Positions 9,519 to 20,211 are shown, counted from the first letter of the stretch. The stretch is DNA of 38,337 bases from Trichomonas tenax (GCA_023091735.1 JALKBU010000470.1:1-38337), one strand, 5' to 3'. Made by a program: numbers and translations. The notes: generated by a model not told the origin, from the letters alone.

Positions 9519-10488
9519 TTTTCCCTTAAAAATAACCTTAATTTTTAGGAAATTTTTTAGGCTCTGTCATGTAAAGCAAGTCAAATTTTTCAAAAATCGA
9601 TTGTTTGCATTAAATAAATAATTGAAAAACATTATATAGATAGATAATATCGATGCAGAGAGTCTACTGTGGTCATAAGTCTTCATTGATTGCTAATATA
9701 TCCAATGAAACATTTGATCTCAAATATGCCAAAATTTACATGTCAGAAAGACTTTTTAAGTGAATCAAGAGTGGGGACGCAGACAAAAGTGACGTTTTGG
9801 AAGAAAACTTTACAAAATATATAATCTATATACATGTATCATAGTCTTGTTATTTTCAAGATCCCTCTCGGATATAGCATCAGTAGGACCTATATAGTAT
9901 ACCATATCAATATGGCTTTCTGGTTTAAAACTTTTCTGCGCCCCCACTTCTGTGAATCAATCAAGTGAAAAATGATAATTATAATTATGAAATATCGTTT
10001 TATTTGATAAAATCTAGCTCTGGTGATATACTAGAGTTCAATTGCAGAATGCTTATGAAATCATGTGTGTATGCAATAAAATATCACTTAACAACATGAG
10101 TACTTCTTGAATACATACAGTTTTAATCAATGAACAAGTCATTGCTATTTGAAATTAGTGAAAATATTCATCTACAATTGAAATACTAACAAATCTTGAT
10201 ATGAAAACATCTACCAGAGTTTTATATAAGAATAAAGTGTTATGTATGATTCACTATGAGTATCTCTTTAACTATTGAACATTCTTGAACTTATGCTTAT
10301 ATATAAAAGAGTGCTCCACCAACTTCCATTATTAATAGGCAGGATGGTGTTTGCCCCTCACTTTTCACTTTAATACAATAAATTTACATGTCAGATTTTG
10401 TTCGGCTATTATAATTTAAGAATATCGTGAAATTATATAAGAACTAATATTTATAAATACAAACAATAAAATGAGGATTGTATGGTTA
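9519..10488. other. Gene-free region with an imperfect inverted repeat
   Basis: About 970 bp of AT-rich DNA lie between the start of the HEAT-like gene and the end of the VPS9-like relic. It contains the 9761-9959 inverted repeat and one copy of the octamer AAAGTGAC. No coding sequence is seen in either strand. Confidence 0.6.
9761..9959. repeat. Imperfect ~30-bp inverted repeats flanking ~140 bp
   Basis: The left arm (9761-9790) contains GTGGGGACGCAGACAAAAGT. The right arm (9930-9959) read on the minus strand contains GTGGGGGCGCAGAAAAGT, and both begin TGAATCA or TGATTCA. The GC-rich cores stand out from the AT-rich surroundings. The size (~200 bp) and structure suggest a small non-autonomous transposon. 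No target-site duplication could be established. Confidence 0.5.
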
Positions 10489-11840
10489 TTACATGGCGAT
10501 TAGATTCTCAATGACAGAAACAAAAACAACGCTTGCACATGACATGTGACTGGAAATCTTGAACCAGGTCATCATCTTCAAATAGTGCATGATTGTCACT
10601 GCATTCGCGGGAGGCTCGACAGCAAAAGTACCGATGTAAACCGAGAAGAAGTCGTCAAATGAAACATCATCATTTGACAAATCAATAACTCCTTCAGCAT
10701 TCTGAAGCATGTAATTTTCGCACTCTTTCATCGAATTGAACACTGAATTAAGGGTATCGAGAGTATTCGTGTAGAAGTGAATCTCAGACAGGCATTCCCA
10801 GCTGTTTTTGATAAAAGTATTGTTAGAAAAGAGATCTTTGATTGGAGTATCACGATCTTCTGGTTTTATAAATTTTTCAACTATTTCAAGTTGACTTGGC
10901 GTCATTTTTGATACTCTATTGCACAAATTAATGAATTTTTGGTTCTGTTCTTGATCTTCTGGCAATTCATATTTAAGATATAATTTATCGAATAGAATTC
11001 TCATGAGAGAAGTTCGGTAAACTATAATTTCTTTGAGTGTCGACGGTTGGAAGTTCTTAATATGTCGAACAATTAAAACACTTGCTTGATCTAATTTTAT
11101 TTCATATTTCTTTTTATTTTCGATTATTTCTTGTAATGTGGTGTCAATTACTTCCATTTCATTATTAGTTAATAGATATAAATAAAAAAGATCATCAAAA
11201 AACTTGGCGAATAATATTATTATTCAAGTTGCTCGTTGACTGTTTTTGCTGTGTCTCTAACGCAAACTTGTAGATGCTTTAGCGGAATATTTGGGAATTT
11301 TGGAAAATTCACTTGTCTTTCGAATAATTTTATTAATGATTCATATCTTTTCGATTTATGATAAAAATCTACATTTCCACGATACATAAGTTCCATATAT
11401 TCTTTGAGATTATACACAGAAATTGATACTGTGATGTTTTTTTCTTTGAATGTGATTAGAAAACACGTTAATTGCGATAATACAGCTAAACACTGTGAAA
11501 AATATTGCTCTGTGAAGGCAAAAAGTTCTCCTTGTAATTGATCTATCTCTTTAAAACAAAAAATAATATCTTCGGGAGTTTGAATTGGGTCTTTTATTTC
11601 AAAATTATGTGTGAACATATCCAGAAACTGCTTAGAATACTCGTTGGTGAACTTCCACGCTTTCTAGATCGTGAATTCAATTTCCGATAGCGCCAATTCG
11701 TATTTATTAAAGGATTTGTCGTACACAGTTATGAACGCATAAAGAAGTGGATCTATTTCAGGGAGATCGTTTTCTTCAATGAAGCGAGAAAACCACTTTG
11801 CAGAGTGATCTTCCTGAATAATGGCACTTTTTAAAATTAA
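10489..11840 (-). pseudogene. VPS9-domain-like protein (Rab5 GEF family), broken
   Basis: Two minus-strand frames (11222-11840 and 10489-11219) join into one plausible helical protein. In the upper frame there is an in-frame TAG at 11664-11666 with coding-like sequence on both sides (LALSEIEFTI before, KAWKFTNEYSKQFLDMFTHN after). It ends at TAA 11220-11222. The lower frame stays open upstream of its ATG (11155-11157) to the same point (LFAKFFDDLFYLYLLTNNEM), so a frameshift lies near 11220. The C-terminal ~60 residues (DDVSFDDFFSVYIGTF, then EPPANAVTIMHYL, then VIENL) fit the end of a VPS9 domain, the catalytic module that activates Rab5-type GTPases. The usual GExxY tyrosine segment is not visible. 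Above 11840 there is a stop and no start was found. The VPS9 call is moderate. The decay call rests on one stop and one frameshift. Confidence 0.55.
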
Positions 11841-12915
11841 TCATAAGAATAAAGACTGACATTTACGCTCAGCGATGTACTCAATGTTCCCTATTTAATT
11901 ATATAGTGCGATGCGTAATTATCAAATTTCTTAATTAGGACAATAATATTATGCAAATTATGCTTTGTGTACGCTATATTTATTATCTACCTAATGTGTA
12001 TAAATGTAATCCATTAAGTAACTCACTCAATATTAATTATTAATCATATTTCAATTTGTTTTACAAAAAAAATTCAACATTTTTGTACTTATCCAATTTG
12101 ATTCATTTATTTTATCAATTCTTATACTGATTCTTATATCTCATTCTTAAATCTAATTTGAGGCCAAAAACATTGATGTAAAGAGTCAAATTATTCAAAC
12201 AAAAATGTAAAGTGTCAGAAAATTAAAATAATTTTCGAAGGACTCATAGAGGTGCATTTTAATACAATTCAAAGAAAGATCTTTCAAAGATGTGATTCGT
12301 ATTATCATTTATGTCACAACTTCAAATACAACTTATCCCACAAGACTTTTAGTAAATGATCAATACAAAATGAAATGTGTAAACTTATTCTGACATAAAA
12401 TTGACTGAGCATAAACAATTATTTGTTTACATTACTTCAAATTATTTGGTCACCTCCTGATTTTAGAAAAGCAATATATTTATTCATGGCAATAGTCGAT
12501 ATTTGTTTACCATTAGAGTCCATTCTTTGAAGTTAAAATCTTGAGTCATTTATAGGGATTGATGTATCAAATGACAAAAATTTTTGTAAAGTGTTACACA
12601 AAACGTCAGATTTTTTTCTAATGTTAACATTGCTTTTGAAGGAAAAAAAAAGGAATTGAGTTTTTGACTTTGTCACTTTTGTGGAAAAGTTTCGTGTTGG
12701 ACTTTAAGGTTAATCTCCTTTTTTGACCCAAATCATGAAAATTTTCTGGATTTTCGATGAAAAATCATCATAAAAATATGTGTTATATCTAAATACATAC
12801 AAAAATAGAAACTTTCTGTGGAAAAAAAAATTCTGAGGATGTAAACTCCAAAGAAGAACAATGCGTTTGCTTTTTTCTGGCCGAAATGTAAACGTATGCT
12901 ATTTTTAATACAGCA
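11841..12915. other. Gene-free region upstream of the three-repeat Myb gene
   Basis: About 1.07 kb of AT-rich DNA without a plausible gene. It contains one reverse-strand AAAGTGAC octamer (12672-12679) and, at ~12402-12415, a short match (TTGACTGAGCATA) to the arm of the foldback element at 24629-25097. The segment just before 12916 presumably holds the Myb promoter. Confidence 0.5.
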
Positions 12916-13689
12916 ATGGCGCTCGCCCCCACGCGATCTCGCAAGCAGAGGAGCTACAGCTCAGTCGCCGCTGTGTGGACGCCGGAGGAAGACGAGCTCC
13001 TTACAAATCTCGTACAGCAGAAAACGACACAAATCAAGTGGACCGAAATAGCGAAGAATTTCCCCAACAAAACAGCACCGCAGGTGTCGGGAAGATGGAT
13101 AAAAGCGCTCAAACCCGACTTAGTCAAAGGATCTTGGACTCGAGAAGAAGATGAGAAGATTTTTGAGTTCATTAAAGAGCATGGTGACAGAGATTGGTCG
13201 AAGCTTGCCCTATTATTACCAGGAAGAATAGGAAAGCAGTGCAGAGAGAGGTGGATCAACCATTTGAACCCCGACATCACGCACGCGAGCTGGACTGAGG
13301 ATGAGGATAATCTCCTCATCAGCCTTCACGAGCAGTATGGTAACTCATGGGCCAAGATCGCGAAGTTTTTCAATGGCAGGACTGATAACTGCGTAAAGAA
13401 CAGATGGAATAGCACCTTGAAGCGACGGTTGGAGCGCATAGCCCGTGGCGAGCCTGCACTCCGTAAGAGAGGTCGCAAACCAAAGAATACACAGCCACAA
13501 GAATCAGATATATCTTCTCCTATCTCTCAAGCGGGACCAGGATTCGTTAGCACCACTATTAGCGATATCCTCCCTGTTTCACTCCAAATATTGAATGTAT
13601 TGCCCCCAGTAATGCAGAAGAATTCTCATTCTTCGACTTTAGCTGAGAATAGACTGTCTTTGAAGCAGCTGTTGAATTGTTCGGAATAA
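12916..13689 (+). CDS. Myb-like transcription factor with three repeats
   Basis: This 257-residue nuclear DNA-binding protein has three Myb/SANT repeats at ~20-68, 73-120 and 125-171. The regularly spaced tryptophans are all present: W21/W42/W61, W74/W94/W113 and W126/W145/W164. Repeats 2 and 3 keep the recognition-helix motifs GKQCRERW and DNCVKNRW, as in c-Myb R2R3. Repeat 1 is more divergent (APQVSGRW). A basic stretch with an AT-hook-like core (RKRGRKPK, ~183-190) follows. The last ~65 residues are Ser/Pro-rich and could be regulatory. In Trichomonas, Myb proteins control iron-responsive adhesin genes; the targets here are unknown. The GC-rich 5' end contrasts with the flanks. The start is ATG in the context cagcaATGG, and the stop forms TAAA. 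Confidence 0.95.
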   Translation: MALAPTRSRKQRSYSSVAAVWTPEEDELLTNLVQQKTTQIKWTEIAKNFPNKTAPQVSGRWIKALKPDLVKGSWTREEDEKIFEFIKEHGDRDWSKLALLLPGRIGKQCRERWINHLNPDITHASWTEDEDNLLISLHEQYGNSWAKIAKFFNGRTDNCVKNRWNSTLKRRLERIARGEPALRKRGRKPKNTQPQESDISSPISQAGPGFVSTTISDILPVSLQILNVLPPVMQKNSHSSTLAENRLSLKQLLNCSE

Positions 13690-13849
13690 ATATCTTTTAT
13701 AAATTTACATAAAAAACGAAATAAATAAACAATTTATCACAATTCAAAAACTCGCATAAAAAAAAACAAATAACATGAATTATCCCTTCCATTGGCAGTG
13801 GAAAATATCAAGCTCAGTGCAGCTGCGTCTAAAGATTCCGTTCTTATGT

Positions 13850-14589
13850 CTAACTAACCTCATCACATATAAATCGATTCTTCCGAGGATAAGTGTGTGC
13901 CAGCATCTGACTCTCCTCGAAAGAGAGTTCCACGAAGCCGTGTGACGGGAAGTTGCCTTGCTGATTGAATAACCCGCCTTAAACAGTTTTAACGCCTATT
14001 AAGCAGTCGAATGTCTCTCGGTTAACCCAGATAATGTCGTCGGTGACCCACTTGACACCGATGTGCGGGAAGAAATTCGGGCACTGCTCAGTAATACGAA
14101 GTGCATTGTATAATTTAATCGGAAATTTCGAGTTTGACGGGTTTCTCTTTCTGAAATGAAACGCCACGAGGTACCCGAAGGTAACATTCTTTGGCTTCTA
14201 TTAACTTGTCGGAATTAAATTGAAAGCATGTGGTTTTAAACTGATATTAGGATCACAACAAAGCTCATCGAACTTCCTTTTGAGTATTTGACCGTTCAGT
14301 TGGAACTGAAGGACAGAAACGGAAACTCTTTTAGATGCATCTAGACTAATGAAATTTTGTTCGGATGGAGACATCCTGAATGGATTCTGTCCATACGGTG
14401 CGGGCACCATATTAAATTGTCCAAAAGGCGATGGCATCTGGGGAACAGGCGTGTAACAGATTGGAAATAGCAATATCTAGGCACCGGCTGGTAGATCATC
14501 GGGCCCTGCCTGATGAGGATAATATGGCTGTTGAGGTTCGGAGGTTGTGCGGAATATGTTAATTGCGCATAATAGTCTTTCGAGTCCAT
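13850..14589 (-). pseudogene. Initiator-binding-domain (IBD/IBP39-like) protein, broken
   Basis: One minus-strand frame from 14473 down to 13850 encodes a coherent protein interrupted by TAA 14201-14203, TAG 14198-14200 and TAA 13979-13981. Reading resumes in the same frame after each. The part at 13982-14197 (VAFHFRKR, FPIKLYNALRITEQ, HIGVKWVTDDIIWVNRETF) matches my recollection of the trichomonad initiator-binding domain, the winged-helix module that recognises the Inr core promoter. After the last stop the frame continues (GGLFNQQGNFPSHGFVEL) to TAG 13850-13852. The N-terminus is in another frame: an ATG at 14587-14589 opens MDSKDYYAQLTYSAQP, and a Pro/Gln-rich stretch (EPQQPYYPHQ) lies in the main frame with a further TAG before 14473. 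It is broken by at least four stops and one frameshift. Family assignment is moderate; decay is directly visible. Confidence 0.65.
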
Positions 14590-16527
14590 GAAAAAATATA
14601 AAAAAATAATGAATTATTTTTTGGGAAATTGTGATATTTTGATTTGATCAAAGGATAGAGCATATTGTATAAAATTCATTTTAAGAGATTTCTCAATTTT
14701 TCAATTAAGTATATAAAATTTTTTTAGATGAAATATGTTTTCAATTGGATGTATAATAGGAATATGAGATTTTAATTTGAGAAGCACAGAATTGTATTTT
14801 TATAATTTTAGCTTTATAATCGGTAATATGTTGCGAATATTCGAGAATTTTGAATTTTAATAATTGAATGGCCTTTGAAATATTAAAATTGAAAAATTAT
14901 TTTTATATATGAACCCTAAAAATGTGTTTGTGTGTTTTATCACTGTTTTGCCGATATTTTAATGGTTATTTTTTGATAGTAACTGCTTTCTGTATAAAAA
15001 ATCTGTTGCTTATTTTTATTTTGCTTGTTGATGAATATGCAACAATATTTTTTTTTAAATTTGTCATTGAAACTTCAATTTTTTACTTTTTTTTATTTAG
15101 CATTCTTATACCATATCAATACTATCTTTATCATCTATTTCATAATAACCAAATATTTATTATATTGCTAATCTCGAGGCTATTTAAAGTGTATTTTATT
15201 GATCAGAGAAAAATTGATATTTTGTTAGCGTTATTTTAAAATAATCATTTGAAAAGGCAAAAAACGAAATAATTTGTTTATTTATGATCGATATGCTTCA
15301 AGCATGACATAAAACGAACAACATGTGAAAACACATTGAAAAAAATGAGTGCCAATTTCAAAACACATTTTTCATGCATTTCTAATAAATTGTGCTTCCA
15401 TATGCCCAAAAACCAATAATTGAACGATCGTTAAATGGCCGATTTCTACATTTTTGAAAATCATTTTTTGTGATAACGAAAAATACAAACATTATAAAAA
15501 CTAATGGCTAACGTTTTGGTAAAGCTTTTGATTGATTTCAAAGCACTTTTGAACTGTAATGGCTTATCTATTCAAAGTTCTCATTCCTTACAAAAATCAT
15601 TTTTATCATATTTGTGACATTTTATTTTAGTTATTTAACATTGATTTACAACTTTCCCAACTCATTTAAATTTAATTTTAGCACACATAACATACGATAG
15701 TATAATCAATTTTTGTTATTCATAAAATCCCTTTTTATTAAAATTCTGGTCTCAAAACATGTTTCAAAATTGCATTTACGATAATTATCAATGTTAAACC
15801 ACGCTTATGTGGTCAGTTGCACCCTGATTCAATACCATGAATGCCAAAAGATTATCAAAAAATTCAACAGATACTCGAAATTATTCCCACAGGTCGTTTC
15901 TGGATAAATTCTAAAGTGTTTCATAGAAATATCGCTTAAATGTAGTGAATGTAAGAGGTTATAACTTGGTTTTATTTATATTTTATTTGACATATTTTTC
16001 ATCTTTCATGTTATAGATCACACAGCATTCAAATATGCTCTATTTTGCCGATCAATTACATATATTAGTAGTTTAGAGACATAACGCAATTCAAATATCA
16101 AAAATAAATTCATCAAAATTGGAGAACTTTAAGGAAGTATTAAACAAAAGGTATTTTATCGAAATAATATATAAACTTTTAACAAAAACAAAAATAATAA
16201 TTTCAAAATATAATCATAAAATTGATGAACGAGAACTTGTCAATAGATCTCTCTTTTGAAAGAGTTTTGATGCTTTGAGATAAAAGATATTAACGAGAAA
16301 AAATTGTGAGAATATTAAAATTATTAAAGGCTATGATGATGGATAACAGTTATAGTTAAGGTTCTGAGGTTAAATGTGATAATGTCTACTTAAATTGATG
16401 TTCTGAAGTGTTTTCTACGAAAACATTTGATAAAATGGAACAAAAAAATACGAGAGAGAAATGTGAGGGTAATAAGTTGAATATGTTTTGGTGGTTAAAT
16501 ATGATCAAAATGAAATGAATTAGAAAA
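14590..16527. other. Gene-free AT-rich region (~1.9 kb)
   Basis: Only low-complexity AT-rich sequence is seen. An open frame at 14922-15239 encodes an almost purely hydrophobic Phe/Ile/Leu/Tyr-rich peptide and looks like chance. No convincing gene, RNA or long repeat was recognised. Confidence 0.5.
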
Positions 16528-18072
16528 TTATTTTGCTGCTGAAGACCTTGCTGGCTCTAAACCTTCTTTAGCGTCTTTGATGAGTTTCTCCATTTCATCG
16601 TCATTCATTCCGAGTATCTTCTTGATCTGTTCGAGTGACTTCTTATCATCTGGTGAATTCAATTTCGATAACTCGTTCAATAAGGCGTCTCTTGTCGTAG
16701 CGTACTTCCTGACGTAGATCTGCCTCTCCATGTCTATCTTGCTCTTCTCCTTTCCGAGATTTTCGAGTTCTTGAGGATCACCTTTCTCTTCGACGAACTT
16801 CTTCTCCATCATGTACGCTCTTGCGCGATGTGACCTTATGGCTCTCTCCGCCTTCTCCTCTCTGTCGAGTTGGCGCTCCATGAGCTTGAGATTCTCCTGT
16901 TTCTGCTTCTCGAGAAGCTTTTGTTTGAGTTCGTCGTCGAATTTTTCGTAATTCGCTTTCGCGTCGTCCGCTTCTTGTTGTTGTTTCTCTCTTGTTTCGC
17001 GTGCGTGTTGTAGCCTGGACTCTGTCTTCGCTCTGAGCGCTTCGATCTTCTTTTGGAATTCTTGTGCGCGATTTTCTTGTGTTGATTTGATTCTTTGCTC
17101 TGATTGAACAATTTTCTGCAAAATTTGTTGTTTTCGTTCTTCATCGTTGTTTGCTCTGGCCTGGAGAACAGATTGTGCGTGGAGAGTTCTCGATTTGCAG
17201 CGGGCAATCATGTTATTCAACGCTTCAGCACGAGATTGTTCCCATTTCGTGAATCTGTCTTGTTCCATGGATATCTTACGCTCTCTTGCTTCCGTCTGTT
17301 GTTGAAGAAGTCGCTCAGAACGCTGTGCAACGCTTTGTAATTTATAATCCATTTTCGCAATCCTTTCTTGACGTTTTTCAGCTTCCTCTTTACGCATTTT
17401 CGCTATGCGTTCCTGCGAAAGGTCTATATATGGCAATTTCGGGGATGGTGGCGTTAAATCTAATAATTGTGGAGATTTCGATGGTGAAAGAGGACGAGCA
17501 CGCAATTTTGTGACTTTTATGCGCTGCTCTTCTTCTATCGCCTGTATTCTGCTCTGTGTCTTTTCAACGGCTGATTGATGTTGTTGTGTGATGAATAATT
17601 GTCTTAGTTGCATCAAAACGAGTTTTCTGAGTGAGTTATTCTGATCATTCTGTAATTGTGATACAGATTCCTTATCTTGTTGAATCTGTTGTTTAGTTCT
17701 TCGAATAATCGCTGTTTCTTGCGGTGGCTCTTTCTTTTCTTCCAGAATCTGGTTGCGTATTTCCAGCGCTTGTTTTATCAAATTTTTTCTTTTCTGTTGA
17801 TTCTTTTTAAATAATAATTGCGTGACCGTTTCATCGCATCCAGGCCTCTTAAATTTCTGTATTGACTTGAAATTCAGATCCTGTATGTTGTATCCTATTC
17901 TTTTCAGCGCTTCGATGGACTCTGGCTCTGTTATCGTAACATCTTCGCTCTGTAGGTTAAAATTTTCGAGAGAAATCAACGGCTTGTCGTCACTGTCAGG
18001 AGGAACGGGAGAGGGAAGTTCCAGAGTAGAGGCTTTGTTGCTCTGTGGATTGGAAGTGCCTCTAGATTTCAT
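16528..18072 (-). CDS. Long coiled-coil protein, probably cytoskeletal
   Basis: This 514-residue protein starts at ATG (MKSRGTSNPQSN). The N-terminal ~50 residues are Pro/Ser-rich. Residues ~52-115 hold a conserved-looking module (IEALKRIGYNIQDL, then SIQKFKRPGCDETVTQLLF, then RKNLIKQALEIRNQIL). I associate this pattern with coiled-coil proteins of flagellated and ciliated protists, but cannot name the family. Residues ~220-450 are an uninterrupted, highly charged coiled coil rich in Gln, Glu, Arg and Lys. The C-terminus has a short helical segment (LEQIKKILGMNDDEMEKLI). There is no membrane segment or signal peptide. A cytoskeletal or flagellar-apparatus role is an inference. The gene is divergent from the TBC gene at 18781. 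The frame is open over 1.5 kb and GC-richer than the flanks. Confidence 0.87.
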   Translation of the reverse strand: MKSRGTSNPQSNKASTLELPSPVPPDSDDKPLISLENFNLQSEDVTITEPESIEALKRIGYNIQDLNFKSIQKFKRPGCDETVTQLLFKKNQQKRKNLIKQALEIRNQILEEKKEPPQETAIIRRTKQQIQQDKESVSQLQNDQNNSLRKLVLMQLRQLFITQQHQSAVEKTQSRIQAIEEEQRIKVTKLRARPLSPSKSPQLLDLTPPSPKLPYIDLSQERIAKMRKEEAEKRQERIAKMDYKLQSVAQRSERLLQQQTEARERKISMEQDRFTKWEQSRAEALNNMIARCKSRTLHAQSVLQARANNDEERKQQILQKIVQSEQRIKSTQENRAQEFQKKIEALRAKTESRLQHARETREKQQQEADDAKANYEKFDDELKQKLLEKQKQENLKLMERQLDREEKAERAIRSHRARAYMMEKKFVEEKGDPQELENLGKEKSKIDMERQIYVRKYATTRDALLNELSKLNSPDDKKSLEQIKKILGMNDDEMEKLIKDAKEGLEPARSSAAK

Positions 18073-18780
18073 TTTCTTTATGTAACGAGCAAATTTTGTA
18101 AAGTTTTTAGCGCCAAAACTATATTTCTCTTTTTATTTCATTTTTGTTTGATTTATAGGATTTCGAATCTAGAAAATGGAAATTTGTGAATTTCTGACCC
18201 ATTATATTTTTATTTTTTTCAAATTTGACGAAATATATCTTCAAAAATTCGAAAACGAATTCTCTGTCTATGAATTATTAATAAATTTTTCTTCTAATTA
18301 GTCAAAACTTTATTTGTACCGATAATTCAGGAAGCTGATTTAGCACCCCCTGTTATTTTTAATAACCTGTTATTATGAAAATGACATCAAGTAATGTGAT
18401 TTTGTCAAAATTTCAAAACATTTTTATATGACAAAATTCCAATTACTTGTCATATAACTTTCCCATAACTAAATCGAATATCTTGTGTTAATATATTTAT
18501 AATGATAAATTGTGGTCCATTTTGTAGCAAGCATGCAGGTAACAACGAAATTTTTGGAACTCATCCATAGAAAAACTTTGCTGAATAAACAAACAATATT
18601 TCCACTCACTCAATATTTCCACTCACTCAATATTTCCACTCACTCAATATTTCCAAATCCATCACCCCCCAACACTCATTCAATATTTGGAGGGACTGAA
18701 TATATTTTAAAGGGGGAATATTATTAAAAAGGGCCTCAAAAAATAAAAGAGGGAAAGGAAAACGATATAAATAAAAATCA
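18073..18780. other. Divergent intergenic region with short tandem repeats
   Basis: About 700 bp separate the coiled-coil gene (-) and the TBC gene (+). It contains the 17-bp tandem repeats at 18595-18655 and a C6 run (18665-18670). An open frame at 18512-18727 translates the tandem repeats and is not considered real. Confidence 0.55.
18595..18655 (+). repeat. 17-bp tandem repeat, 3.6 copies
   Basis: The unit CAATATTTCCACTCACT is repeated exactly at 18595-18611, 18612-18628 and 18629-18645, followed by a 10-bp partial copy. A degenerate copy (ACTCATTCAATATTTGG) lies just downstream, near 18674-18690. The array ends 125 bp before the TBC start codon and could influence its transcription, or be a neutral minisatellite. 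Confidence 0.85.
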
Positions 18781-20211
18781 ATGCTTCAACAGAGAAGTCA
18801 GTTCAATGTCATATTCCCGAACTGCACTGGTTCATCACTGTACATCATTCCTCAACTTCTCCAAGGAAATTCGGACAACACAGAGATACATTCAGCGATA
18901 TGGAAGTTTTTCGCATTGGTCGCGCCTAAAACTAAGAATAAATTCGCCACAGCGGACGACTGGGTTAAGATCCTCAATGAGAGCCGCGAGGGCTTCTACA
19001 AGCTCAAAGATCAGTACTTTATTCAGCTCGATGAGGATGGCGACGCATTAGATCCATTGACGGCGAAGGAAGATTCACAGTGGTCTCAATTCTTCAACGA
19101 CCAGGAACTCCGCCAGCAGATCGCCAGAGATACACACAGGACATTCCAAGAAATCGAACTTTTCACGAAAGAAGAAACACTAAAGAATCTCGAGGACATT
19201 CTCTTCCTGTTCTGCAGGACACACCCCGACTACGAGTACGCGCAGGGTTTGCACGAAATTTGCGCTGTGATTTATTATACATTTTTCAATGAAATGAAAT
19301 CTGAAGATTCTGATCCTATTTCATGCATCTTCAACGCAAAGTCTGTTGTTCCTGATACATATTTCACATTCACTGCTGTCGCATTGGCCTTAAAGCGCTT
19401 ATACGAGCCCACACAGCCAGGTGAGAATCAGAGCTACTGCGCATCTGTCGCAGAGAGGATCCAAGGCCCTCTTCTCTCCAAATACAACCAGAGACTCGCT
19501 GATCATCTGTTAGAATCAAACGTTTCTGCACCAACTTACATGGTTCAGTGGTTGAGGCTTCTTTTCTGCCGCAGCTTCGATATTGATGGAATTCTCACAA
19601 TGTGGGACCTCATTTTCGCTTATATGCCAGATCTTCAAATTGTCGAATATACAGCTTTAGCCGTAATTCTCAATGCACAGAACTCTCTATTACAGGCAGA
19701 CGCCATCGGCGTACTTCAATTGCTGTTTAAGTATCCAAAAGTCCCTAATCCAGCAAGATTCGTCGTAACAGCCGCAGAAATGCTCAACAAGAACAAGAAA
19801 TCAGCTGGAGCCGAAGACGTCAAGCTTGCCGTCGCGGAGAGACTCAATGATCTCGCGAGAAGCCTCGAGAAAATCTGCAGCGAGAACCAATATGATGAAG
19901 CATTACCTTACGTTATGGATCTCAGAAGAACGAGAGATATGTTGCTCGGAATCCTTCCATTGGATGAAATGATACCTCTGGAGCAGGCTGTAGCGTTATT
20001 TAAAGTCCCAACAATCGAAATGAAAGTGGTCGAAGAGAAAGTCGAGAAAGAAGTGAAAGAAGATAAACCACTCAAAGTGGAGATGCCAAAGGCCGCCGCG
20101 AGACGTGCTCAAACTCAACCTAACGCTTCCTTATTATTTGAAGATGAAGACGTTCCAAAGAAGAAAAAGAAGATTGGAATCAAGAAGGTCGGAGGTGGTC
20201 TTTTCGACTAA
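18781..20211 (+). CDS. TBC-domain Rab GTPase-activating protein, TBC1D5-like
   Basis: This 476-residue protein has a TBC domain over residues ~90-330. Both catalytic fingers are present: the arginine finger in IARDTHR (114-120) and the glutamine finger in YAQG (153-156). TBC proteins use this pair to speed GTP hydrolysis on Rab GTPases. The blocks DPLT...WSQFF (91-105), RTFQEIELF, CRTHPDYEYAQGLHEI and MVQWLRLLFCRSFDIDGILTMWDLIFA resemble TBC1D5, the Rab7 GAP that works with retromer at endosomes. The subfamily is inferred. The C-terminal ~65 residues are charged and end in SLLFEDED, a poly-lysine stretch and GGGLFD. This resembles the acidic LF motifs by which FAM21 binds retromer. There is no membrane segment. 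The start is ATG in the context aatcaATG, with a TCA directly before it. The stop is TAA. Confidence 0.92.
   Translation: MLQQRSQFNVIFPNCTGSSLYIIPQLLQGNSDNTEIHSAIWKFFALVAPKTKNKFATADDWVKILNESREGFYKLKDQYFIQLDEDGDALDPLTAKEDSQWSQFFNDQELRQQIARDTHRTFQEIELFTKEETLKNLEDILFLFCRTHPDYEYAQGLHEICAVIYYTFFNEMKSEDSDPISCIFNAKSVVPDTYFTFTAVALALKRLYEPTQPGENQSYCASVAERIQGPLLSKYNQRLADHLLESNVSAPTYMVQWLRLLFCRSFDIDGILTMWDLIFAYMPDLQIVEYTALAVILNAQNSLLQADAIGVLQLLFKYPKVPNPARFVVTAAEMLNKNKKSAGAEDVKLAVAERLNDLARSLEKICSENQYDEALPYVMDLRRTRDMLLGILPLDEMIPLEQAVALFKVPTIEMKVVEEKVEKEVKEDKPLKVEMPKAAARRAQTQPNASLLFEDEDVPKKKKKIGIKKVGGGLFD

Noticed and set aside
14922..15239. 105-codon open frame on the plus strand
   Set aside because: The product is almost only Phe, Ile, Leu and Tyr, as expected from AT-rich DNA; no domain, no coding-like composition.
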